A stretch of 9,318 bases of DNA from Lachnospiraceae bacterium UBA1721 (GTDB taxonomy: Bacteria > Bacillota > Clostridia > Lachnospirales > Lachnospiraceae), in the NCBI GenBank assembly GCA_002317155.1, contig DCIR01000075.1, positions 1 through 9,318 of the forward strand. Reading direction: 5' to 3'. The first letter of the stretch is position 1; each line of letters begins with the position of its first letter. Below are positions 1 to 5,624 of the stretch, one piece after another. The notes under the pieces are model-generated. The model had not been told where the DNA came from. It searched no databases and saw nothing but the letters and a program-made list of their open reading frames with translations. The position numbers were made by a program, and so were the translations under genes.

Positions 1-185
1 AAAAATGACATATCCAGAACTTCTTTTGCAAACATTGTTCCGAACATAATAGTCATTGCAAGCGCCATATCACATGCCAGGAATATATCAAGCAATAAAT
101 CGGGGAGCGGAATGATAAGCATAAGAATCGCAACAACGATATACAATGCAACCGCGAAATCCTTAAATGGTATTTTCTTAAGCAT
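1..185 (-). CDS. flhA: Flagellar export gate protein FlhA, N-terminal fragment (runs off window)
   Basis: This is the first 61 codons of FlhA, the large inner-membrane protein that forms the nonameric ring of the flagellar type III export gate and, through its cytosolic domain (outside this window), docks export chaperones and substrates. The visible protein starts MLKKIPFKDFAVALYIVVAI and continues with a hydrophobic segment holding the IIPLP signature (about residues 23-27), then a second hydrophobic stretch and the AKEVLDMSF segment (about 52-60), matching the family's first two membrane helices and the following conserved loop. The ATG is preceded by an excellent AAAGGAGG site with 8 nt spacing. 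It lies 90 nt after flhB, the usual flhB-flhA order. In the visible part, CDMA replaces the LNIA-like motif common in FlhA. The frame is open to the window edge. Identification is firm from position and motifs, although only about a tenth of the protein is seen. Confidence 0.93.
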   Translation of the reverse strand, partial: MLKKIPFKDFAVALYIVVAILMLIIPLPDLLLDIFLACDMALAMTIMFGTMFAKEVLDMSF

Positions 186-193
186 CCCTCTCT

Positions 194-201
194 CCTCCTT
201 T
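194..201 (-). promoter_or_regulatory. Ribosome binding site of flhA
   Basis: AAAGGAGG on the minus strand, 8 nt upstream of the flhA ATG. It is one of the strongest sites in the window. Together with the 90-nt gap after flhB it suggests that flhA is translated independently rather than by coupling. A TTGACA hexamer lies further upstream in the same gap, but no -10 box is at a suitable distance. Confidence 0.8.
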
Positions 202-275
202 CGTGTGATAATAACTACGGTAATACATCTAAAATTCTGTCAATGCATCTTCAGCTCTGTCCCAGCCAAACAATG

Positions 276-1385
276 CTATATTTTGCCCTGTAGCTGATAT
301 ACAAATGCGAGCACCTCAGCTACTGCCTGATACAGTTCCGGCGGAACAGCCTGTCCTATATCGACATTATGATAAAGCATACGGGCAAGCGGCTTGTTCT
401 CAACTATTTCAATCGAGTGTTCCTTAGCCACATCCTTTATTCTCTGAGCAAGATATCCTTCTCCCTTTGCCAAAACAATCGGAGCATCCGCCTCCGAAGC
501 ATCATATCTGATTGCCACCGCATAGTGAGTAGGGTTTGTAATAACTACGTCCGCCTTGGGAAGATTTGCCATCATTCTTCGGCGCGACGCCTCCTGCATC
601 TTCTGTCTGATTTTACCCTTAATCTGAGGGTCTCCTTCAGACTGCTTGTACTCATCCTTTACCTCTTGCTTGGTCATCTTCATATCCTTGCTGAATTTGA
701 ATTTCTGATAAAGGAAGTCTGCAAAAGCAATAACTATATAAATTGCTGATATCTGTATTCCGAGTGTGGTTACATATGAACCCACCGTACCAATCGCCTC
801 CATAAGATCCATTCTCTGAAGGCTGAACAGAATACCATAATTTTTACGCAAAAAATTATACGCAACCAACATCACAAGCGTGATTTTGGCAATTGCCTTG
901 ATCAGTTCAATAACTGAATTAAGTGAAAATATTCTCTTAAATCCGTTTACCGGATTAATTTTATTAAGCTTCGGCGCAAGCGGTTTAGCTGTCGGCTTCC
1001 ATTGAACCTGCAAAAGGTCTGCCAAAAAAGCAACTATAAAACCTATTATCAGAATCGGCAAAAGTATCGTAAGTACAGAACTCATACCGTTCCTAACCAT
1101 AAGCGCGACACTGTTTGCGGGCAGATCACCATTCCAAAAGATAACCGTCGTATTGATTCTGTTGTAAATATCATCAAAAACATCCAACAGACTGTTTCCG
1201 ATTGATCCGACCATAAACTTCATAATCAGGAAAAGAGCTAACAATCCGAGGCAGTTTGCAATTTCCTTACTCTTTGCAACCTGGCCTTCTTTTCTGGCAT
1301 CCTGAAGTTTTTTGTCGGTGGCGGGTTCTGTTTTCTCTCCACCCGGTCCGTCTGCAAAAAATTGCAGATCATATTCAAGCAGCAT
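276..1385 (-). CDS. flhB: Flagellar type III export switch protein FlhB
   Basis: FlhB is the inner-membrane export-gate component that switches substrate specificity from rod/hook to filament proteins after cleaving itself. The 369-residue protein is of usual family length. The N-terminal cytosolic segment carries LQFFADG and then EKTEPAT..KK..DARKEGQVAKSKE (about residues 17-41). Four hydrophobic segments follow at about 43-63, 101-124, 155-178 and 203-226, then the basic linker with KxEVKDEYKQSEGDP (about 239-253). The autocleavage motif NPTH is intact at 284-287, with cleavage expected between N284 and P285, and is followed by the conserved C-terminal domain (ENKPLAR.LY, about 329-338). 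The ATG sits 3 nt after the fliR stop and has no clear ribosome binding site, so translation probably depends on ribosomes finishing fliR. The LQFF leader is typical of Firmicutes FlhB, which supports this start. Identification is very secure. Confidence 0.98.
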   Translation of the reverse strand: MLLEYDLQFFADGPGGEKTEPATDKKLQDARKEGQVAKSKEIANCLGLLALFLIMKFMVGSIGNSLLDVFDDIYNRINTTVIFWNGDLPANSVALMVRNGMSSVLTILLPILIIGFIVAFLADLLQVQWKPTAKPLAPKLNKINPVNGFKRIFSLNSVIELIKAIAKITLVMLVAYNFLRKNYGILFSLQRMDLMEAIGTVGSYVTTLGIQISAIYIVIAFADFLYQKFKFSKDMKMTKQEVKDEYKQSEGDPQIKGKIRQKMQEASRRRMMANLPKADVVITNPTHYAVAIRYDASEADAPIVLAKGEGYLAQRIKDVAKEHSIEIVENKPLARMLYHNVDIGQAVPPELYQAVAEVLAFVYQLQGKI

Positions 1386-1388
1386 AGG

Positions 1389-2171
1389 CTATACCATTGA
1401 ACTGACAAATGCAGCCAGCATTCTCTTCATCTCTGTGTAAATCATATCCGTTATCGCGGGCAGTAAACCAACCGTCAAAAACAGAATTCCAAGTCCAACC
1501 AAAATCTTAAGCTGAACACCGATTGCAAACATATTCATCTGCGGTGATACCTTTGCAATAATACCCAAAATAGCATTAAGCATAAGCACTGCCGCAAAAA
1601 TCGGAAGTATGATTCTGAATCCTATAAACACATAATCAGCCATAAACGTAAGCATCGAATTAAGCAAATCATCCGGTCTGAAAACAGCGCCGTTAACAGG
1701 AATCAGTATGTAGCTATCCTTTAATGCCCCAAGCAGATATATATATAACCCGCTCGCCAGCATCATCATATTAAACGAATAATTATAAAGACCTCCGGTA
1801 ATGGTAGTCTGCTCTCTGGTAGTGGGGTCAAGTGCCTGTACCATTGAAAGTCCGGTTTCCATATCTGCAACATGTCCTGCAAAATTCAGAATGCTGGTAC
1901 AAATATTGCACGAAAATCCAATCAGCAGTCCTACCAAAGCCTCCTTTACCACTATCACTGCAAGCTCAACCAGCGAGTCAGTCATAACCGCCTGCGAAGG
2001 TGTAAGTGTCAGGTATAGCAGAAAGGATATAAATATACTGAGTATTACACGCACATTTCTGGGCACACTGGTCATACTAAAGAACGGTGCCAGAAAAACA
2101 AACATACTTATGCGCACAAATATCAGCAAAAAATATTCAAGATCATAAAATGAAAATGAAAGATCAATCAT
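1389..2171 (-). CDS. fliR: Flagellar export gate protein FliR
   Basis: FliR is the single-copy member of the FliP-FliQ-FliR export-gate complex in the basal body. The 260-residue product is of usual length and mostly hydrophobic, with several predicted membrane segments. Family signatures are visible: FVRISMFVFLAPFF (18-31), the VPRNVR turn (36-41), KEALVGLLIGF (76-86), ADMETGLSMVQALDP (102-115) and AKVSPQMNMFAIG (206-218). The last of these corresponds to the strongly conserved region near the gate's closure point. The ATG start gives a normal FliR N-terminus. The preceding sequence is only weakly purine-rich (GAGTGAG close to the ATG). It follows fliQ by 20 nt and precedes flhB by 3 nt. Nothing is missing or broken. 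Confidence 0.97.
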   Translation of the reverse strand: MIDLSFSFYDLEYFLLIFVRISMFVFLAPFFSMTSVPRNVRVILSIFISFLLYLTLTPSQAVMTDSLVELAVIVVKEALVGLLIGFSCNICTSILNFAGHVADMETGLSMVQALDPTTREQTTITGGLYNYSFNMMMLASGLYIYLLGALKDSYILIPVNGAVFRPDDLLNSMLTFMADYVFIGFRIILPIFAAVLMLNAILGIIAKVSPQMNMFAIGVQLKILVGLGILFLTVGLLPAITDMIYTEMKRMLAAFVSSMV

Positions 2172-2191
2172 TGCTCACTCTTATATTTAGT

Positions 2192-2464
2192 TTATTTGTG
2201 TACATAGTAACTGAACGAAGTCCACAGCTCCGTCGCATACACTACCATGTTGTTAAGCATCCAGTTGCCAAACAGCATCAGCGCAACAAATATACCTACA
2301 AGCTTAGGTACAAAAGTAAGTGTCTGCTCCTGAATAGACGTTACCGTCTGGAAGATACTGACTATCAGACCTATAGCCATCGATATAAGCAGCACAGGAA
2401 GTGCTGTCTGAAGGATTACGAACAATCCATCTCTTATCATGTCAGTAACTGCTTCTGTAGTCAC
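2192..2464 (-). CDS. fliQ: Flagellar export gate protein FliQ (GTG start)
   Basis: FliQ is the small two-helix subunit, four copies per apparatus in characterised systems, that packs around FliP/FliR in the export gate. The chosen GTG start gives 90 residues, the usual FliQ length, beginning MTTEAVTDMIRDG. Two membrane helices are visible, at about 14-38 and 50-75, joined by the conserved polar loop IFQTVTSIQEQTLTFVPKL (about 37-55). A longer frame exists from a TTG at 2488 (98 residues), but the AAAAGGAG ribosome binding site lies inside that extension, 6 nt before the GTG, so the longer form is unlikely. It is separated from fliP by a 117-nt gap with two overlapping hairpins. Function is certain; the start is well supported. 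Confidence 0.96.
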   Translation of the reverse strand: MTTEAVTDMIRDGLFVILQTALPVLLISMAIGLIVSIFQTVTSIQEQTLTFVPKLVGIFVALMLFGNWMLNNMVVYATELWTSFSYYVHK

Positions 2465-2470
2465 AATGCT

Positions 2471-2478
2471 CTCCTTTT
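2471..2478 (-). promoter_or_regulatory. Ribosome binding site fixing the fliQ start
   Basis: AAAAGGAG on the minus strand with a 6-nt spacer (AGCATT) before GTG at 2464. It decides against the in-frame TTG 24 nt upstream, which has no comparable site. Confidence 0.8.
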
Positions 2479-2521
2479 CAATCTGCAAACATAAATAAAA
2501 AACATCAAAACCTTTTAGTCT

Positions 2522-2559
2522 AAAAAAAATATACCGTCTTATAAACGCCTATAAGCCGG
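2522..2559 (-). terminator. Candidate intrinsic terminator/attenuator between fliP and fliQ
   Basis: On the minus strand, positions 2559 to 2534 can fold as CCG, one G-A mismatch, CTTATA, loop GGCGTT, TATAAG, then CGG (a 6-bp stem plus a 3-bp GC clamp). TATA and eight T residues (2529-2522) follow. This is the layout of a weak Rho-independent terminator inside the operon. Its 5' arm overlaps the 3' arm of the GC-rich hairpin at 2555-2580, so the two folds exclude each other. Whether it terminates transcription is inference; the stem is short and AT-rich and the T-run starts 4 nt late. Confidence 0.45.
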
Positions 2560-2580
2560 GGAAGCATAAGCTCTCCCGGC
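2555..2580 (-). promoter_or_regulatory. GC-rich hairpin directly after the fliP stop codon
   Basis: On the minus strand the sequence reads GCCGGG, A, GAGC, loop TTAT, GCTT, C, CCCGGC: a 6-bp GC stem, one A-C mismatch, and 4 more pairs (one G-T) closed by a tetraloop. It starts 1 nt after the fliP TAA. No T-run follows directly, so by itself it is not a typical terminator. It may stabilise the upstream mRNA, or act as the anti-terminator partner of the overlapping fold at 2534-2559. Confidence 0.6.
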
Positions 2581-2581
2581 G

Positions 2582-3451
2582 TTAATAAAAGGTTTTGACT
2601 ACCTGCCCAATTATAAGTGCCCATCCGTCCGCAAGAACGAACAGAAGTATCTTAAACGGCATTGAAATAGTTGTCGGTGGAAGCATCATCATACCCATAC
2701 TCATCAGGGTGGATGCTACTACCATGTCGATAACCAGGAACGGGATATAAATCATAAATCCTATCCAGAATGCCGTTCTTAATTCCGAAATCATAAAACT
2801 CGGTATCAGTACCGAATTAGGAATTGTATCAAGTTCTCCATCCCACTCAAGGTCTGCAATATCCATGAACAGCTCAACATCCTTAAGCTGTGTCTGAGGA
2901 TACATAAACTCTCTGAGTGGCTCCATGGCCAATTCCATAAACTCTTCAGTTGTTACATCTCCATTTTGATATGGTACCAACGCCTGTTCATTAATAGTAT
3001 TAAGCGTCGGGCTCATAATGAAAAATGTCAAAATCAACGCGAGTCCAATCAATATCTGGTTGGGCGGTGCGGTCTGGGTGTTAAGTGCTGCTCTCGTAAA
3101 ATGAAGAACAATGATGATTCTCGTAAAAGAGGTCATCATTATGATTATCGTAGGCGCTAATGATATAAGCGTCAGCGTAATCAATATCTGCAACGATCCG
3201 TTCAGTGAACCGTTATCCCCTTCATATCTGATGGTTATCTGGTTAACTGTATTGACCGTATTCATATCTTCAGGATCATCATATGTTCCGGCAGGATCAA
3301 CAGTAGTAGACACTGTAGTATCACCGGTTTCCAAATGATGCTCTTCGGTCGCATGAACTAAACTTGTCCCATTAAACCACAATATGCCTACCGTAACCAG
3401 CAGGCATAATAGCTTAATTATTCTTTTTCCAGCTCTCTTGCTAAATGTCAT
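2582..3451 (-). CDS. fliP: Flagellar export gate protein FliP, with long N-terminal extension
   Basis: FliP forms the pentameric core of the flagellar protein-export channel. The conserved part begins near residue 84 and includes LISLAPTIIIMMTSFTR (95-111), IVLHFTRAALNTQTAPPNQILIGLALILTFFIMSP (114-148), and the C-terminal SFMISELRTAFWIGFMIYIPFLVIDMVVASTLMSMGMMMLPP (218-259) and PFKILLFVLADGW (265-277). The first 34 residues are a typical signal peptide: a basic start (KRAGKR), a hydrophobic core (about 11-26) and a likely cleavage after VHA (about residue 34). Residues about 35-82 form a Thr/Asp/Glu/Asn-rich, presumably exported, segment, which makes the 289-residue protein longer than the roughly 220-250 residues usual for FliP. 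The ATG overlaps the fliO stop (ATGA), with AGAGGA upstream inside fliO. Identification is firm; the role of the acidic extension is unknown. Confidence 0.97.
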   Translation of the reverse strand: MTFSKRAGKRIIKLLCLLVTVGILWFNGTSLVHATEEHHLETGDTTVSTTVDPAGTYDDPEDMNTVNTVNQITIRYEGDNGSLNGSLQILITLTLISLAPTIIIMMTSFTRIIIVLHFTRAALNTQTAPPNQILIGLALILTFFIMSPTLNTINEQALVPYQNGDVTTEEFMELAMEPLREFMYPQTQLKDVELFMDIADLEWDGELDTIPNSVLIPSFMISELRTAFWIGFMIYIPFLVIDMVVASTLMSMGMMMLPPTTISMPFKILLFVLADGWALIIGQVVKTFY

Positions 3452-3831
3452 AGCTTATCTTCCTCTGCATCGTCACTGGAATTGTTATCTTTACTTTTCG
3501 CTTTTTCAAACATACTTTTAAAGGAAGACATTCCGGATCCGCTGTTCTTAACTTCCTTAAGTTCAGCAGGATCAATATCCCCCAAGTATGTCACATCGTC
3601 TTTTGAGATGGCTAACACTTTAATTGTCTTTCCTACTCTGACAATCTGTATCCACTTGTTGTTAGCAAGTCTTGTAGTCTCAATAATCTCAGTATTTCGA
3701 CCACTATTCTGTGATTTCTGGTAGTTGGCAAGCCACCTGGTAACAAACGCTGTAACTGCCAACACAACCACAAACACTATCAACATAGTGATAAGCTGAG
3801 CATAGCCATCTGATGCACTAAGCAAAATCAT
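3448..3831 (-). CDS. fliO: Flagellar biosynthesis protein FliO/FliZ
   Basis: This is a small membrane protein that in characterised bacteria helps assemble or stabilise the FliP ring of the export gate. The 127-residue product has one membrane helix near the N-terminus (about 12-34), then a basic juxtamembrane stretch and a compact cytosolic domain. That domain shows the FliO pattern of an ETTRLANNKWIQIVRVGKTIKVLAI strand series (about 51-75) and a YLGDI segment. The C-terminus is a charged Ser/Asp/Glu/Lys-rich tail without clear structure. The start overlaps the cheY stop by one base (TAATG) and the end overlaps the fliP start by four (ATGA), so all three are likely translationally coupled. 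FliO is poorly conserved in sequence; the call rests on topology, the short motif block and its fixed place before fliP. In Bacillus the equivalent gene is often named fliZ. Confidence 0.88.
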   Translation of the reverse strand: MILLSASDGYAQLITMLIVFVVVLAVTAFVTRWLANYQKSQNSGRNTEIIETTRLANNKWIQIVRVGKTIKVLAISKDDVTYLGDIDPAELKEVKNSGSGMSSFKSMFEKAKSKDNNSSDDAEEDKL

Positions 3832-4193
3832 TAGCCAACAACCTTCTTAACTGCCTCAATTACTCTATCCTGCTGGAAAGGCTTTACAATAAAGTCCTTA
3901 GCTCCTGCCTGAATAGACTCAATAACCATTGCCTGCTGACCCATTGCTGAGCACATAATAACCTTAGCGCTTGCATCAGCTGCCTTTATTGCTTTAAGTG
4001 CCTGAATTCCATCCATTTCAGGCATTGTGATATCCATAAGAACAAGATCAGGATTTACTTCCTTGTACTTTTCAACGGCCTTTACACCATTCTCAGCTTC
4101 TCCAGCTACGTTGTATCCGTTCTTTGTGAGAATATCTTTAATCATCATTCTCATGAAGGCTGCGTCATCAACTATAAGGATGTTTTTTGCCAT
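3831..4193 (-). CDS. cheY: Chemotaxis response regulator CheY
   Basis: CheY is the single-domain response regulator that carries phosphoryl groups from the CheA kinase to the flagellar switch and so sets rotation bias. The 120-residue receiver domain has all expected residues: the acidic pair D9-D10, phosphoacceptor D54 (in LVLMDITMPEMDG), the Ser/Thr switch position S82 (in IMCSAMGQ) and K104 (in FIVKPF). There is no output domain. The chosen ATG gives MAKNILIVDD, with GGAGGG 7 nt upstream. A longer frame from a TTG at 4208 would place this ribosome binding site inside the gene and add five residues (MEGKY), so it is unlikely. It sits between fliY, which carries CheC-like phosphatase motifs, and fliO, as in Bacillus-type fla-che operons, which supports a chemotaxis role over a generic receiver. 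Confidence 0.97.
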   Translation of the reverse strand: MAKNILIVDDAAFMRMMIKDILTKNGYNVAGEAENGVKAVEKYKEVNPDLVLMDITMPEMDGIQALKAIKAADASAKVIMCSAMGQQAMVIESIQAGAKDFIVKPFQQDRVIEAVKKVVG

Positions 4194-4200
4194 GTATTTT

Positions 4201-4206
4201 CCCTCC
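4201..4206 (-). promoter_or_regulatory. Ribosome binding site fixing the cheY start
   Basis: GGAGGG on the minus strand, separated by AAAATAC (7 nt) from the ATG at 4193. The upstream in-frame TTG overlaps this site and has none of its own. Confidence 0.8.
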
Positions 4207-4220
4207 AATAAGCATTTGTA

Positions 4221-4247
4221 TACTTACGATTCTATTTTACTTACGAT
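4221..4247 (-). repeat. 10-bp direct repeat between fliY and cheY
   Basis: ATCGTAAGTA occurs twice on the minus strand (4247-4238 and 4230-4221), exact copies with a 7-nt spacer and thus a 17-bp period. They fill most of the 54-nt fliY-cheY gap, beginning right after the fliY stop codon. The repeat may be a replication-slippage product or a binding site for a protein or RNA factor; the sequence alone does not tell which. Confidence 0.7.
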
Positions 4248-5621
4248 CTATTTAATAATCTCTGTTACACGAACGCCAAAGCTCTCTTCAATAACTACCA
4301 CTTCACCGCGTGCAACAAACTTGCCATTTACAAGTACGTCAATAGGTTCACCGGCAATTCTATCAAGTTCAATGATAGTACCGGGAGCAAAATTAAGTAT
4401 CTCAGAAATGGATTTCGAAGTTCTTCCGAGTTCTACGGTAACCTCCAACGGAACATCCATAATAAGATTGATGTTCTCTCCGCCGGGAGTATCCTGTCCG
4501 CCTCCTACGAAGCTTTGGAACTGAACAGGCTTTACATTGATGGGAGTCTGCTGCTGCATGCCCATACCCATCATAGGATTCATTCCCATCTGATTCATGC
4601 CCATCATAGGGTTCATGCCCATCTGGTTCATACCCATCATAGGATTCATTCCCATCTGATTCATGCCCATCATAGGATTCATTCCCATCTGACCCATGTT
4701 CATCTGGTTCATGTTCATACCCATGTCCATACCGGCATTCTGTGAGCCATTATCAAACATGCCCATTCCGGTAAGCTGAGCAGCCGGATCGGCTATTCCA
4801 TCAGAAGAAGGAACGTATGAATCAATTGATTCCTGTGCGGGAGCAGATGAATTGCCATCATCTCCCATTTGTTTATTGATAAAGGTATCAACAATTCTTT
4901 TTGCAAATTCAATTGGATACAGCTGCATGATATTCGAATCTACGAGATCATCGCCAATCTGCATTCTGAATGAAATCTTAACAAATGTTCCGCCAAGGAA
5001 AGGAGCTATATCTGATCCATTCTCAAACTTTGATAAATCAAGAAGTGATGAATCCGGGGGCGAAATATCAATCATTGTTGACAGCATTGTTGAAAGTGAA
5101 GTAGCTGCAGAACCCATCATCTGATTCATCGCCTCTGAAATAGCGCTCAGATGAAGCTCTCCAAGTTCACCCTCTATATTTGTACCGTCACCGCCCATCA
5201 TCAAATCGGTGATTATCTTAACATCCTGTTCCTTAAGCACAAGAATATTGGTACCATCAAGACCCTTGGTATATTTAATTTGGATAAACACACACGGTTT
5301 TTCGTATGCCGTAAGGATTTCTCCCCATGTAGCCAACGTAACTACCGGAGTAGTAATATTGACCTTACGGTTAACGAGAGAATAAAGTGTGGTTGCTGAA
5401 GAACCCATGCTGATATTTGCAACTTCACCAATTGCATCTTTTTCAACCTCATTGAGTTCACTCGCATCAGAAGCAGTTGTATCTACAAGAAAATCGTTCT
5501 TGGGCGTTTCTTCACTTGCTGGTGTTCCCAAACCACTCAGATCCGGGGCTTCATCACCGGAGAGATCCATTCCGCTAAGCAATGCGTTAATCTCGTCCTG
5601 AGAAAGCATTCCACCGTCCAT
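4248..5621 (-). CDS. fliY: Flagellar motor switch protein FliY (FliN fused to CheC-like phosphatase domain)
   Basis: FliY is a rotor C-ring protein that in Bacillus both forms part of the switch and dephosphorylates CheY-P. Reading along the 457 residues: an N-terminal CheY-docking-type peptide (LSQDEINALL, 6-15) with an acidic linker; a CheC-like domain (about 56-250) with two ExxN catalytic motifs, E66/N69 in GEVANISMG and E163/N166 in SEAMNQMMG; a Met/Asn/Gly-rich linker (about 285-357) with a tandem 11-residue repeat; and a C-terminal FliN/SpoA domain (about 386-457) with VPLEVTVELGRTSKSISEIL, FAPGTIIELDRIAGEPIDVLVNG and GEVVVIEE. Both phosphatase motifs are complete, so activity is expected. 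The ATG follows the fliM stop by 3 nt, with GGAGG about 8-9 nt upstream inside the end of fliM. It is longer than Bacillus FliY mainly because of the linker. Some databases would label this fliN. Confidence 0.96.
   Translation of the reverse strand: MDGGMLSQDEINALLSGMDLSGDEAPDLSGLGTPASEETPKNDFLVDTTASDASELNEVEKDAIGEVANISMGSSATTLYSLVNRKVNITTPVVTLATWGEILTAYEKPCVFIQIKYTKGLDGTNILVLKEQDVKIITDLMMGGDGTNIEGELGELHLSAISEAMNQMMGSAATSLSTMLSTMIDISPPDSSLLDLSKFENGSDIAPFLGGTFVKISFRMQIGDDLVDSNIMQLYPIEFAKRIVDTFINKQMGDDGNSSAPAQESIDSYVPSSDGIADPAAQLTGMGMFDNGSQNAGMDMGMNMNQMNMGQMGMNPMMGMNQMGMNPMMGMNQMGMNPMMGMNQMGMNPMMGMGMQQQTPINVKPVQFQSFVGGGQDTPGGENINLIMDVPLEVTVELGRTSKSISEILNFAPGTIIELDRIAGEPIDVLVNGKFVARGEVVVIEESFGVRVTEIIK
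4567..4698 (-). repeat. In-frame 33-bp tandem repeat in the fliY linker (4 copies)
   Basis: Four consecutive 33-bp units encode MGMNPMMGMNQ-type repeats of FliY (about residues 309-352). Units at 4567-4599 and 4633-4665 are identical base for base. The unit between them (4600-4632) differs at four sites, all synonymous. The fourth (4666-4698) matches the first over 27 bases and then diverges. Degenerate Met/Asn/Gln/Gly sequence continues toward about 4733. Because the period is a multiple of three, gain or loss of a unit keeps the frame and changes linker length by 11 residues. Confidence 0.95.
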
Positions 5622-5624
5622 CTG

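Noticed and set aside
210..245. TTGACA on the minus strand in the flhB-flhA gap as a -35 promoter box
   Set aside because: No -10 hexamer is found at 16-18 bp; the nearest AT-rich hexamer (TATTAC) is too close.
369..749. 126-codon plus-strand open frame
   Set aside because: Antisense to flhB; low-complexity Leu/Ser/Arg-rich translation without motifs.
2534..2580. The fliP-fliQ hairpins as a plus-strand terminator
   Set aside because: The plus-strand reading has no T-run after the stem and there is no plus-strand gene for it to end.
4027..4524. 165-codon plus-strand open frame
   Set aside because: It runs antisense across cheY, the fliY-cheY gap and the end of fliY. Composition and coding frame are explained by the minus-strand genes.
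4515..4745. Plus-strand open frame encoding a His-rich repeat protein
   Set aside because: It is the antisense shadow of the fliY Met/Asn/Gly repeat (ATG on one strand is CAT, His, on the other). It has no family similarity and lies wholly inside fliY.
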